From Streptomyces orinoci (lineage in GTDB: Bacteria; Actinomycetota; Actinomycetes; Streptomycetales; Streptomycetaceae): a stretch of 64,000 nt of DNA. Shown here in pieces: positions 25,802-35,286 of the stretch; position 1 is the stretch's first letter, and every line of letters starts with the position of its first letter. The stretch spans positions 1,490,439 through 1,554,438 of the forward strand of contig NZ_PHNC01000031.1 of assembly GCF_003121295.1 (NCBI RefSeq). The letters run 5' to 3'. Below the pieces are notes generated by a model. The model made no database searches, was not told where the DNA came from, and saw only the letters and a program-made list of their open reading frames with translations. Both the position numbers and the translations under genes were made by a program.

Positions 25802-26886
25802 GACGCTAGTTCTTCTCCTTGGTCGTGCGGCAGGCCGGGCTGAGCGAGAGCCGGCCAGGTCAGAAAGCAGGAGCCCCAGGTGAGGCCCCCGCCGAAGGCG
25901 GTGAGCAGGACGTTGTCGCCGGGCCGGATCGCACCGCGGGCGGCCGCGTCGGCCAGGGCGAGCGGGATGGACGCGGCGCCGGTGTTGCCCACCGACTCCA
26001 CGTTGGACACGCAGTGGTCCATGGGGAGTCCGAGGTTCTCGGCCACCGAGCGCAGGATCCGGAGGTTGGCCTGGTGCGGGACGAAGTGATCGACGTCCTC
26101 GGCCTTGTGGTCGGCGAGGGCCAGCGTGTTCCGCGCGGACGCCGTCATCCGGGTCACCGCGTGCCGGAAGACCTCTTTGCCCCGCATCGAGAAGTGCCGC
26201 TCCTCCCGGCTCGCCTCCCCGGGCGAGGTGCGCTGCCGGGAACCGCCCGCGGCCACCATGATCATTTCTTCGTTGGCGCCGTCGCTGCCGAGGTCGAAGT
26301 GGCCGACCGCGCCCGGCTCTTCGGGGCCGCCGGCCCGGAGCACCACGGCGCCGGCCCCGTCCCCGAAGATGATCGCGTTGGTCCGGTCATCGGGATCGAC
26401 GATCGACGAGTAGGTGTCCGCGCCGATCAGCAGTACCCGCCCGGCCACCCCCGCCGCGATCAGACCGGCGGCCGAGGCCAGCCCATAGACGAAACCGGTG
26501 CAGACGGCGCTGATGTCGAACGCGGCCGCCCCGTCGAGCCCGAGCCGGGCGGCGACGACCGGGGCGGTCGCCGGGCACGGCCGGTCCGGGGTCGTGGTGG
26601 CGACCACGACGGCGTCCACGGCGTCCGTGCCCGCCGAACGCAGGGCCAGGCGGCCCGCCTCCACCGCCACATCGGAGGTGGCCTGGCCGGGCTCGACGAA
26701 GTGCCGCTGCCCGATGCCGGTACGGGTCCGGATCCAGGCGTCACTGGTGTCGAGCCGCCGGGACAGTTCCTCGTTGGTCACCACCCGCGGCGGGACCCAG
26801 CCGGCCAGCCCGCACAGGACAGCGGCCCGGCCCTGCCGGGCGGCGGAGGGAAGTACGGACGGACTGGTGGGGGAAAGGCTGGGCAC
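25798..26886 (-). CDS. Beta-ketoacyl-ACP synthase III (FabH-like)
   Basis: About 362 residues. GTG 26886 is preferred because GAGGAGA sits eight bases upstream; a GTG at 26907 is also in frame. The catalytic triad is complete: Cys in DISAVCTGFVYGL, His in VPHQANLRIL and Asn in VESVGNTGAAS. KAS III starts chains by joining an acyl-CoA to malonyl-ACP; some family members transfer acyl groups instead. Coupled to a dedicated ACP in the isonitrile operon, it probably supplies the acyl chain or a short unsaturated precursor. No ketoreductase or dehydratase is in the operon, so primary metabolism would have to complete the chain. Confidence 0.9.
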   Translation of the reverse strand: MPSLSPTSPSVLPSAARQGRAAVLCGLAGWVPPRVVTNEELSRRLDTSDAWIRTRTGIGQRHFVEPGQATSDVAVEAGRLALRSAGTDAVDAVVVATTTPDRPCPATAPVVAARLGLDGAAAFDISAVCTGFVYGLASAAGLIAAGVAGRVLLIGADTYSSIVDPDDRTNAIIFGDGAGAVVLRAGGPEEPGAVGHFDLGSDGANEEMIMVAAGGSRQRTSPGEASREERHFSMRGKEVFRHAVTRMTASARNTLALADHKAEDVDHFVPHQANLRILRSVAENLGLPMDHCVSNVESVGNTGAASIPLALADAAARGAIRPGDNVLLTAFGGGLTWGSCFLTWPALAQPGLPHDQGEELAS

Positions 26887-26988
26887 GACGGTGTCTCCTC
26901 GGATCACATGCTCTTCTTGCGGATGCCGGTGTGCGGTGGCCGGACCGGGCGGAGCCGCCGGGCACGGCGGCGGGCCGGGGGCGCGTCG

Positions 26989-28392
26989 CTACCGGGCGGG
27001 ACGCCCGCGGAGGGCCAGGACCGCGACGGCACCGGCACAGATGCCGGCCGCGATCACATAGACGGCGGTGCGCACCCCGTCCAGCAACTCACCCTGGGAG
27101 AGGCCGTGGTTGCCCACGTCCCCCACGGCGATCAGGGCCGCCAGCCCCACGGCGCCGCCCACCTGCAAGGTGGTGGACGCCAGGCCCGAGGCCACGCCCT
27201 GGTCGCCCGGCTCGACCCCGGCGGCGGCCGTGATCCACATGCCGGTCCAGGCGGCACCCTGGCCGAGGCTCATGAGCACGATGCCGGGCACCAGGCGCAG
27301 ATAGGAGCCGTGGTCGTCGAAGGCCAGCGCGAGCGCGAGCGCGCCCACGGCCCCGACGGCCAGGCCGCCGACGAGCATGGTCCGTACCCCGAGGACGGCC
27401 ACGGCCCGCTCGCCGGCCTGCGTGCCGACGGCGACGACCACCGCGGGCAGCAGGAAGGCGAGACCGGTGCCGATCGCGCTGTAGCCGCGCACGGTCTGGA
27501 AGTAGACGGTCAGGAAATAGGGCACCGAGCTGAATGTCGCGTTGAACAGCGCGGTCATCCCCATCGCACCGAGCAGCCCGCGGTGCGTGAACAGCCGGGC
27601 CGGTGTGAGGGGGGCGCGGGTGCGTTTCTCGACGACGGCGAACAGCGCCAGCAGGAGCACCGAGAGGACCGCGCTGACCAGGATCGTGGGGCTGCCCCAG
27701 CCGGCCTCGGGGCCGTGCACCAGGACGAAGACCAGCAGGGTGATGCCGCCGGTGGCGCTCAGGGCACCGAGGAGGTCGAAGTCCCCCCGGCGGGAGAGAG
27801 GTTCGTCCGGCGGGAAGAGTACCCAGCCCGCCAGGGCCAGGGCGCCGGCGAGGGGGACATTGACGACGAAGACGGACGGCCAGCCGAAGGCGTCCACCAG
27901 GACACCGCCCAGGAGCGAGCCGAAGCACAGCCCGCCGGCGCCTGCGGCGCCCCAGACAGACAGGGCACGGTTGCGGCTGGGGCCTTCCTCGAAAAGGGTG
28001 TTGATCAGGGAGAGGGTGGCGGGGAAGAGCAGGGAACCGCCGATGCCCTGGACCGCGCGGACCGCCACCAGGACGCCCGCGGAGCCGGACAGCCCGCCGA
28101 TCAGTGACGAGACGGCGTACAGCAGCGAGGCGGCGACGAAGACGCGGCGCCGGCCGAGCAGGTCCGCTGCCCGGCCGCCCAGCAGCAGGAACCCGCCGGT
28201 GGCCACCACATAGGCGCTGACCACCCATTGGAGGTCCTGGCCGGAGAAACCGAGGCCCGAGCCGATGCTCGGCAGGGCGACATAGACGATGTTGAAGTCG
28301 AGCGAGATGACCAGTTGCGCGGTGGCCAGGACAAGCAGGGCCAGACCGAGTCGCGTGCGCGCAGGGGCGCTCGCCGTTTGCAATCCAGGCAT
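26989..28392 (-). CDS. MFS exporter, DHA2/EmrB type
   Basis: About 467 residues from ATG 28392 (AAGGGGGAAG upstream); in-frame ATGs at 28431 and 28443 are alternatives. Fourteen hydrophobic segments are visible. Family motifs include LDFNIVYVALPSIG in the first helix, GGRAADLLGRRRVF (loop 2-3 motif) and AVQGIGGSLLFPATLSL (antiporter motif region). These H+-coupled exporters remove drugs and secondary metabolites. As the first gene of the operon it is the likely exporter of the isonitrile lipopeptide and part of self-protection. Confidence 0.92.
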   Translation of the reverse strand: MPGLQTASAPARTRLGLALLVLATAQLVISLDFNIVYVALPSIGSGLGFSGQDLQWVVSAYVVATGGFLLLGGRAADLLGRRRVFVAASLLYAVSSLIGGLSGSAGVLVAVRAVQGIGGSLLFPATLSLINTLFEEGPSRNRALSVWGAAGAGGLCFGSLLGGVLVDAFGWPSVFVVNVPLAGALALAGWVLFPPDEPLSRRGDFDLLGALSATGGITLLVFVLVHGPEAGWGSPTILVSAVLSVLLLALFAVVEKRTRAPLTPARLFTHRGLLGAMGMTALFNATFSSVPYFLTVYFQTVRGYSAIGTGLAFLLPAVVVAVGTQAGERAVAVLGVRTMLVGGLAVGAVGALALALAFDDHGSYLRLVPGIVLMSLGQGAAWTGMWITAAAGVEPGDQGVASGLASTTLQVGGAVGLAALIAVGDVGNHGLSQGELLDGVRTAVYVIAAGICAGAVAVLALRGRPAR

Positions 28393-29515
28393 TGTGTGGA
28401 ACTTCCCCCTTGATCCACTGAACCGGTGCATAGGGGATTCCATGTCAGCGCCCCACAGGAGTGGGTGAGCCTGGTGGCAGCCCTTCTGCATCGCGCCGTG
28501 CGCAGTCAGGTCCCCACCTACGGCGAGTCACCTGTAAGGAGTACGGCTCGAACTGGATTCTGATGTATGCGGTGATCTTCGGCCAGCTTCGACGCCGGAT
28601 ATCGGACTGTCCCCGAGCAGTCTTGCCGAACGCGCTTCCATGCGCTGTGCATGGGGATGGTCCGGGCCGCGTGATTGTTCATTCCCGGGATATCGAAGCA
28701 GGTCAGGTCCGAGAGCCTGGAGGTTCCTCCGATGGCTCGGGGAGTGTCATGAGCGACATATGGGGCTGCCGCCGTGAAGGCCGTTCGAGAGGAATCCCTG
28801 ATTCGGTAGTCAGTTTCCGGCCCGCTCAGAGAAGTTGGGAAGTAAGAGATGACTGATTCGCGCCCTTGGCTGAAAGCGTGGAGTTGGTTACTCCCGGTGT
28901 CCGGGGGAGTGGGTGTAGGGGCGGGGTCGGACGAGACTGCTGGAAGGGGAGTGGCTGTTGTCACGGACAGATACGGCCGGTGAGGGGGAGGCAGAGGTTC
29001 CGCACGAGGCCGCTGGCATGGCCGGAAAGAGCGCAGCCGCCGCGGACCTGGCCAACTTCCTTGATGTGCCCCGTTTCCGGTCAACAACCGCCCCGGTTCA
29101 CGCGTGGTTCGATACACCGGTATCGCTGAACTTGCCGCGAATAGCCGGACGTTGGCGGTGCCGCCGGGCCCGCCCGGGCGGCCCGGAGTGATGCCGGGGC
29201 GGGGCTTTCTTCACGGAGTCCCGGACGCGAAGCCCGCTGCCCCCGGGTGAGCTGCGGTCTGTACCAACACCGTCGCCAGAGCCGTTCCAAGACCGGTGCG
29301 AGGAGGCCGGAAAGAGTGCCTGTCTGCGAATTCCGGCGCGACTTCGGTTCCACGGGGGGCGCTTGTGAGGAATGTGGCGCACAGAGGGCGGAAGACCCCC
29401 TTCCCATGGCGGGATCCGGCCTCACCCAGGGGTGATCACCATGTTGAACGGGGAACCGAATCCGCGGCCGGCGCGACGGCGCCGCGCCCAGTGGACCACG
29501 CCGAGGAGGAACCCC
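28393..29515. other. 1.1-kb gene-free region between the isonitrile operon and the chitinase gene
   Basis: The region separates two divergent transcription units. Open frames here have no start context, codon pattern or protein-like content. Its base composition is visibly less GC-rich than the flanking genes, particularly at 28500-28850. It must include the promoters of the isonitrile operon and the chitinase gene. I identified no regulator gene, hairpin or repeat in it. Confidence 0.55.
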
Positions 29516-30940
29516 ATGCGATTGCGCCCCGTCCTGGCTGCCGCGGCCGCCACCCCCATCCTGCTGGCCACCGTCGTGGGGGCGGCGGGCACATCGGCGG
29601 CCTCCCCTCGGGCGACGGCCGTCGGACACCCCGTGCCGTCGGCGGCCGCCGGTCCGTTCGCCGCTCCCGACCCGCTGCGGGCCGTGTTGCTGGAAGGGGC
29701 GGACAAGGCGACCGTGCAGTGGGTGGGCGACCAGTCCGGCTCATCGGACCGGGACTGGTCGACCGGCGGCAACTACCACTACAGAATCCTTCCCACGGCC
29801 GGGCAGGACACCGCCGGCGTCGGCTGGAAGCTCCGGTTCACGCTGCCCGAAGGGCGGATCTTCGCCCAGGAATACGAGCAGGACAGCGTTGTGCAGGACG
29901 GCAGCACCGTCACCATCACCCCCAGGGACGGCTACCGCGGAAACCTCCCGGCGGCCGGGATCGGTGTCGTCCTGGAGTGGCAGGCCGACGACCGGCCGGT
30001 CGAGGCCGTACCCGGTGATCCCGGGAAGGCCGCACCCTTCACCCCCTACGCGGACGCCGGTCTCTACCCGACGCCCGACCTGGAGGCCCTCCACCAGGCG
30101 TCCGGTGCCCGGCAGTTCACCACGGCCTTCATCGTGGCCGACCCCCAGGGCGGTGCGGTCCCCGTCTGGTCCGGACAGCACTCGCAGCCCGTCTCCGGCA
30201 ACTTCCTGGTGCCGCAGATCAACAAGCTGCGCCGGTCCGGCGGCGACGTGGTGGTGTCCTTCGGCGGCGCGAGCAACCAGGAACTCGCCCTGGCCATCGG
30301 CGACACCGCGGGGCTCACCGCGGCCTACCGTGGCGTGGTGGAACGGCTGAAGGCCACCAGGCTCGACTTCGACATAGAAGGCACCGCCATCCTCGACTCC
30401 CGGGCCAACACCCGCCGGGCCCGGGCCCTCGCCGCGCTCCAGCGCGAGTACGAGGCGAAGGGGCAGCCCCTCCATATCTCCTACACGCTCCCCGTCATGG
30501 AGGACGGCCTGACGGCGGATGGCCTGGCCATCGTCCGGGACGCGGTGGCCCAGGGTCTGAAGGTTGACACCTGGAACGTTATGACCATGGACTACGGGCA
30601 CCCCGTCAAGGACATGGGCGGCGCCGCGATATCGGCGGGCACCGCGCTGCACGAGCAGCTGAAGCCGGTCTACCCGGCGGCCTCCGACGCCGAGCTGTGG
30701 AAGGAGGTCGGCATCACCCCGATGCTCGGGAAGAACGACGTCCCCGGGGAGACCTTCACCATCGACGACGCCGCCCGGCTGACCCGGTGGGCGAACGAGA
30801 AGCACATCGGCCGGCTCGCCATGTGGCAGATCCAGCGTGACCACCCGTGCGCCGGCGCCACTGTCGAGCTCAACTGTTCCGGTATCCCGGACCAGAAGGA
30901 CTATGGATTCAGCGCTGAGTTCAGCAGGTTCACGGGCTGA
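29516..30940 (+). CDS. Secreted GH18 chitinase-like hydrolase
   Basis: A 474-residue protein from ATG 29516, which has GGAGGAA seven bases upstream. A signal peptide (about residues 1-34) precedes a beta-rich module of about 110 residues (YHYRILPTAGQDTAGVGWKL), probably a carbohydrate-binding domain of CBM2-like type. The catalytic TIM barrel has DVVVSFGGASN and the GH18 motif RLDFDIEGTAI, with the Asp-x-Asp-x-Glu order and the catalytic Glu. WQIQRDHPCAG ends the barrel. It should act on chitin or a related polymer outside the cell. No operon partner is visible. Confidence 0.88.
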   Translation: MRLRPVLAAAAATPILLATVVGAAGTSAASPRATAVGHPVPSAAAGPFAAPDPLRAVLLEGADKATVQWVGDQSGSSDRDWSTGGNYHYRILPTAGQDTAGVGWKLRFTLPEGRIFAQEYEQDSVVQDGSTVTITPRDGYRGNLPAAGIGVVLEWQADDRPVEAVPGDPGKAAPFTPYADAGLYPTPDLEALHQASGARQFTTAFIVADPQGGAVPVWSGQHSQPVSGNFLVPQINKLRRSGGDVVVSFGGASNQELALAIGDTAGLTAAYRGVVERLKATRLDFDIEGTAILDSRANTRRARALAALQREYEAKGQPLHISYTLPVMEDGLTADGLAIVRDAVAQGLKVDTWNVMTMDYGHPVKDMGGAAISAGTALHEQLKPVYPAASDAELWKEVGITPMLGKNDVPGETFTIDDAARLTRWANEKHIGRLAMWQIQRDHPCAGATVELNCSGIPDQKDYGFSAEFSRFTG

Positions 30941-31175
30941 GTACGGTGGTACAGCCGCCGCTCACTGTTGCCGGCGGCCGAGGCTGACCAGCCGCAAGTG
31001 CTGCCGCCGCGCCGTGTCCGCGATCCGGCGCTCGCCCTTGTGCCGGTGCGTTCCGATGCCGGTGCGTTCCGGCGCGCCCCGTCGTTGTCGCAGGTCAGAG
31101 CATTCCTGATACCGCATCAGGTGTGCGGTCCCGTGTATGTCCCGCGATGGCGAAATATGCGGTTCATGTTTGGCG

Positions 31176-31589
31176 TCAGATCTTGATGACGGTGGCGCGC
31201 GTTCCGCACAGGGCCGTGAGATCTTCCGGGTCCGAGGTGAGCACGGTGACGGGCCCTGGGGCGGCGAGGGCGGTCGCGCCGAGCATGGCGTCGATGGCGT
31301 ACTTGCGGCCGTGCATGCCTGCATCGGTGAGCAGGGCGGCGGCGTGGCGCGCGACTGCGTCGGTGACCGGCTCCACGACGATGCGGGAGAGTGTCCACTC
31401 CAGGGCCGGGCGGTTGATGCGTGGGTGGACGACTTCCACCAGAGTGGCTGCCGACGTGATCACGCGCAGGTCATCGGCGCGTGCCAGGGCGAGCCAGGCG
31501 GTGACCGTGCGGTCGCGCAGCACGGACTTGGCCAGTCCCTCGCTGTCGAGCACCAGCGTGCCGCCCGGGGCGGCAGGGGAGCGTGTCAC
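31176..31589 (-). CDS. vapC: PIN-domain toxin (VapC-like)
   Basis: A 137-residue PIN-domain protein. The acidic metal-binding residues appear in TLVLDSEGLAKSVL, SAATLVEVVHP, KYAIDAMLGATAL and LTSDPEDLTAL, the standard four-acid arrangement. VapC toxins are Mg-dependent RNases cutting specific tRNAs or rRNA. GTG 31589 overlaps the stop of the antitoxin gene (GTGA), a typical arrangement for such pairs. The RNA target is unknown. Confidence 0.86.
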   Translation of the reverse strand: MTRSPAAPGGTLVLDSEGLAKSVLRDRTVTAWLALARADDLRVITSAATLVEVVHPRINRPALEWTLSRIVVEPVTDAVARHAAALLTDAGMHGRKYAIDAMLGATALAAPGPVTVLTSDPEDLTALCGTRATVIKI

Positions 31590-31849
31590 GCCGCGCCGGC
31601 CTCATCGCCGGTCTGCGCCGCGCGTGCCTCGTGGAGCTGGTCGCGCAGGGCCTGCACCTCCTCCTCGCTGATGGGGCCGTGTTCTGCCTCGGCGACCTGG
31701 ATGAGGTCGTTGAGGTTGTCGCGCTCGATCTGGCGGGCGACCGCGGCAGCGACGTATGAGGACAGGCCGGAGGGGCCGCTGCGGGCGCGGGCGGCTTCGG
31801 CGATGTCCCGGGGCATGGTGATCGAGTACTTCTGGGTAGGCTCGCTCAT
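31586..31849 (-). CDS. Probable antitoxin of the VapBC-like pair
   Basis: About 87 residues. It begins TQKYSITMPRDIAEAARAR, a ribbon-helix-helix-like N-terminus with MPRDIAE, then SSYVAAAVARQIERDNLNDL and an acidic C-terminal helix likely to bind the toxin. ATG 31849 is chosen; ATG 31858 is possible. Its stop overlaps the toxin start. Proteins of this kind neutralise VapC and repress their own operon. Confidence 0.8.
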   Translation of the reverse strand: MSEPTQKYSITMPRDIAEAARARSGPSGLSSYVAAAVARQIERDNLNDLIQVAEAEHGPISEEEVQALRDQLHEARAAQTGDEAGAA

Positions 31850-31989
31850 GCTCTTCATGCTACCGAAGATGCTACCTCCACGCGCCGAGTCGACCACGGT
31901 CCACCTTGGCCAGATCGGTGGTGGTCAGCGATGGGCTGCTCTGGTACCACGGGATCAAGATCCAGACAGCGCGGTCGTAGCGGGGGAAC

Positions 31990-34900
31990 GTGGGCTGGCA
32001 GGAAGAAGTCGTCTCGGCGCTGGATGCCTGGGTGGCCCACGAGGGCGTACCGGCGCGGGAGCCACGGTGGCGTCTCCTGGGGCGGGCGGTACGGGGCCGA
32101 AAGCCCGGCGAGTACGTCGTTGACGTGCGCGGCTCCGACATCGGGACGGATCAGCTTCAGGGCGACAGCCTGAGACTGGCCGGGCCCGACGAGAGCGGTG
32201 TCGATGCCGGCCACTCCGTCCTCGACGTCTTCAAGGACGGTACCGCCTTGCGGGTGCGCGTTCCCGAGTTCGCGGACCCCCGAGACCCCCATCTGTGGAT
32301 GAAGCCGCAGCCCACTGGCTTCCTTGTCAAAGCGCTACGGGAGGGCATGGCCGCGCTGACCGATGCCCCGCTCGCTCACCTCATGGCTCGAGGCGAGGCG
32401 GGCACGGGGCGGCTCGCACCGACCGGGCCTCCGCAGGGCGTGCTCCTGCCGGCCCAGGAGCACGCGTACCGCGCATGCATGGGTGAGGGGCTGTGGCTGG
32501 TCTGGGGCCCACCGGGCACTGGGAAGACCACGGTCCTCAAGCGGGCCATCGGTGACCTGATCACCCGGGGCAAGCGGGTGCTGCTGGTCTCGGCCACCAA
32601 CATCGCCGTGGACAACGCCCTGTGCGGCGTGGTGAAAGAGCGGCGCCACGCAGGCGGGGAGATCGTCCGAGTGGGGCCGCCCCACCTACGAGAGGTCGCG
32701 GAGGACGCGAGCGTCTGTCTCACCCTGATGGTGCGCGAGCGGCTGGCCGAAGCCGATGCACGGCGCCGCGCCGTCGCGGCTCAATTGGTCGAAAGCCGGG
32801 AGCGGGCACGTCAGTTGGAGGAGTTGGAGCGCAGCCTGACGGACTTCGATCCGGTGGCGTACGCGGCAGACCGCACCAGGCTCGATGATCCCGCCCGTAC
32901 ACCCGGGGCCCTGAAGAAGGCGCGCGACGAGGCGCACCGCGACTCCCAGGCGGCAGGAGATACGGTCACCCGACTGGAAGAGGCGTACCGGTCCGCGGTC
33001 GAAGCAGTGAAGGCGACGGAACAGGCCCAAGCCGACTGGAAGTCCCACGACGAGCACGAGGCACACCTCGCCCGACTCCGGTCGGTGGTCACCGACCTGG
33101 AGGCGAAGGCCCTCCTGGCTGACAGCGATCGTGCAGCGGCTCAGGAGCTTCTGGACGGACTCGAGCAGCTGAAGGGCTTCGCGAAGCGCCGGGCCAGGCG
33201 GGACAGAGAAACGGCGCGGGTCAGACTGGAGACGGTAGGAACCGAGGCCCGGAAGGCCGAGGAGAAGGCGGCGGATGCCCGTTCCGTCCTCGCCCGCCAG
33301 GAGGAAGGCATCACCGGACGACTGGCGGAGTTGCGCGCGCGGATCCCGTTCAGCAAGCAGGAGATCACGCTCCGGCAGACGACCCTGCGCACGGTGGAGA
33401 ACGACCTGGACCAGGGCTGGCGAACCCACCGGACCACCACCGCCCGCCTGGATACCCTCGCCAGGGAACTCGGCCTCTCGCAAGCGGCAGAGGCTCGCGT
33501 CGCGGAGGCCGACCGCCTCGGCCATCCCAGGTGCCATGCTCTGGCGACAGCCCTCAAGCCTCAAGTCGTCGCGGACCAGGAGAGCCGTCCTGTCCTGGAA
33601 CGCCGCCACCGCGAACTCCAGGAGGAGTACGACAAACTCGCCCGCGACGCCCAGGGCGAGATCATCCGCGGCGCGAAGCTCGTGGCCACCACGCTCGCCC
33701 GCTTCCGAACCACCAGAGCGGTGTTCGAGGGCGAGTACGACGTCGTCCTGGTTGACGAGGCCGGCGCCGCGACCCTGCCCGAAGTCCTCCTGGCTGTGGG
33801 CAAGGCGAAGACCACGGCCGTTCTGCTCGGAGACTTTATGCAGCTCGGCCCTGTCCTGCCGAAACTCGACGCCAGGAAACGGCCGGATGTCGCCCGCTGG
33901 ATCCTGCGCGAGGTATACGAACACTTCGGCATCGAGTCACCGGCGGCTGCCGTCAGCCACCCGGGCTGTGTCGTCCTGGACGTCCAGCACCGCTTCGGCC
34001 ACGACATCATGAGCCTCGCGAACGCCCTCGCGTACGACGGTGTGCTGAAGCCCGGCCCCGGCGTCGAACAACGTGCCGCGCGGCGCGCACCCGACGACGC
34101 CGAAATCGTGATCATCGACACCGACGGGCTCCAGAACCTGGCCCAGGCCCACCGTACGGGCCGCCGCAAGGGATGGTGGCCGGCCGGTGCCCTGCTGGCG
34201 CGGGCACTGATCGACCTCCACCGCGAGGACGGCGAGGCGGCCGGAGTCGTCACGCCCTACCCGGTACAGGCGGAAGCCACCCTGGAGGCACTCCGCGACA
34301 ACGAGTTGACAGATGGCCAGGTCGCCGAAGTCGGGACGGCACACCGCTTCCAGGGCCGTGAGTTCCCGGTAGTCGTCTTCGACACCGTGGAGGACGACTA
34401 CGGCGACGGCCTCTGGATGTCCCAGGCAACTCGGGCCCCCGAGGCGACGACCTGGGCCCGCAACGGCGTACGCCTCTTCAACGTCGCCGTCACCCGCGTA
34501 CAGACCAGGCTGTACGTCCTCGGAAGCCGCAGCCGCATCCTCGCCGCGGGCGAGCAGACGGCCATGGGCAAGCTCGCCGCACTGATCCACGACCGGCGCG
34601 CCAAGTGGGTCCCCGCGAGTCAGCTCGTTGCCCCCGGTGGGCAGCCCGACATCCCTCTCGGCCCGTTCAGCACCCGCCTCGCAGACGTACTTTCGCGTCA
34701 CGTGGAAGTCACCGACGTCCACGACGAGATCTCCTTCTACGAGACCTTCGCCGACCGCCTGGCCGAGGCCCGCACCTCCCTGTGGATCTGGTCCCCCTGG
34801 ACCGCGAAACGCCTGCTCGGCCTCCTCCCGGTGCTGGAGGACGCGGTACGCCGAGGAGTGCGCGTGACGGTCTTCGTCCGCGACCCCTACGACACGGGCC

Positions 34901-35286
34901 AGAAGAAGCACGCCCACCTGGTCGGGCAACTGCGGACCGTGGTTCCAACCGTTGTTTCCGTCAATGTCATGCACCAGAAGATCGTTGTCATCGACGAGCA
35001 CACGGTTCTGCTGGGCAGCCTCAACTCCCTCTCGCAGAGCCGTTCCCGCGAGGTGATGCTGACCATCAAGGGCGGCCACTTCGCCCGCAAGATCCTCACC
35101 CACGAACACGCGGAGGACTTCGCGAGGCCGCCGCGATGCGGTGCGTGCAAGGGAGACGACGTGGACCTACGGCGTCGAGGCGACGGCTCCTGGTACTGGA
35201 GGTGTTTCAACCGGGCGTGCCCGGCACGGCAGGGCACCCGGGCGTGGGAAGCGCCGGTGCGCCTCGGGTCGGGGCGTCGTCGCTGA
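31990..35286 (+). CDS. mkoC: SF1 helicase-phospholipase D fusion, Mokosh type II-like defence protein
   Basis: A 1,098-residue protein from GTG 31990. Helicase motifs of the UPF1-like SF1 group are present: LVWGPPGTGKTTVLK (about residue 172), VLVDEAGAATLPEV (about 588), LLGDFMQLGP, DVQHRFG, TAHRFQGREFPVVVFD and LFNVAVTRVQTRLYVLG. A long charged coiled coil (about 250-560) separates motifs I and II. The C-terminal domain has one phospholipase D motif, VMHQKIVVIDEHTVLLGSLN (about 993), and a Cys4 zinc ribbon (CGACKGD ... CFNRACPA) follows. Mokosh type II is described as one polypeptide with an SF1 helicase and a PLD nuclease; this protein has that layout. A toxin-antitoxin pair and an integrase remnant nearby fit a defence setting. 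Confidence 0.8.
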   Translation: MGWQEEVVSALDAWVAHEGVPAREPRWRLLGRAVRGRKPGEYVVDVRGSDIGTDQLQGDSLRLAGPDESGVDAGHSVLDVFKDGTALRVRVPEFADPRDPHLWMKPQPTGFLVKALREGMAALTDAPLAHLMARGEAGTGRLAPTGPPQGVLLPAQEHAYRACMGEGLWLVWGPPGTGKTTVLKRAIGDLITRGKRVLLVSATNIAVDNALCGVVKERRHAGGEIVRVGPPHLREVAEDASVCLTLMVRERLAEADARRRAVAAQLVESRERARQLEELERSLTDFDPVAYAADRTRLDDPARTPGALKKARDEAHRDSQAAGDTVTRLEEAYRSAVEAVKATEQAQADWKSHDEHEAHLARLRSVVTDLEAKALLADSDRAAAQELLDGLEQLKGFAKRRARRDRETARVRLETVGTEARKAEEKAADARSVLARQEEGITGRLAELRARIPFSKQEITLRQTTLRTVENDLDQGWRTHRTTTARLDTLARELGLSQAAEARVAEADRLGHPRCHALATALKPQVVADQESRPVLERRHRELQEEYDKLARDAQGEIIRGAKLVATTLARFRTTRAVFEGEYDVVLVDEAGAATLPEVLLAVGKAKTTAVLLGDFMQLGPVLPKLDARKRPDVARWILREVYEHFGIESPAAAVSHPGCVVLDVQHRFGHDIMSLANALAYDGVLKPGPGVEQRAARRAPDDAEIVIIDTDGLQNLAQAHRTGRRKGWWPAGALLARALIDLHREDGEAAGVVTPYPVQAEATLEALRDNELTDGQVAEVGTAHRFQGREFPVVVFDTVEDDYGDGLWMSQATRAPEATTWARNGVRLFNVAVTRVQTRLYVLGSRSRILAAGEQTAMGKLAALIHDRRAKWVPASQLVAPGGQPDIPLGPFSTRLADVLSRHVEVTDVHDEISFYETFADRLAEARTSLWIWSPWTAKRLLGLLPVLEDAVRRGVRVTVFVRDPYDTGQKKHAHLVGQLRTVVPTVVSVNVMHQKIVVIDEHTVLLGSLNSLSQSRSREVMLTIKGGHFARKILTHEHAEDFARPPRCGACKGDDVDLRRRGDGSWYWRCFNRACPARQGTRAWEAPVRLGSGRRR

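Noticed and set aside
28518..29117. A 199-codon minus-strand open frame in the gene-free region.
   Set aside because: Composition is Pro/Arg/Thr-rich without any family motif, it has no ribosome site, and it is interrupted by no conserved feature; likely chance.
30941..31175. Possible small gene between chitinase and PIN toxin.
   Set aside because: Short frames here have neither start signals nor recognisable motifs.
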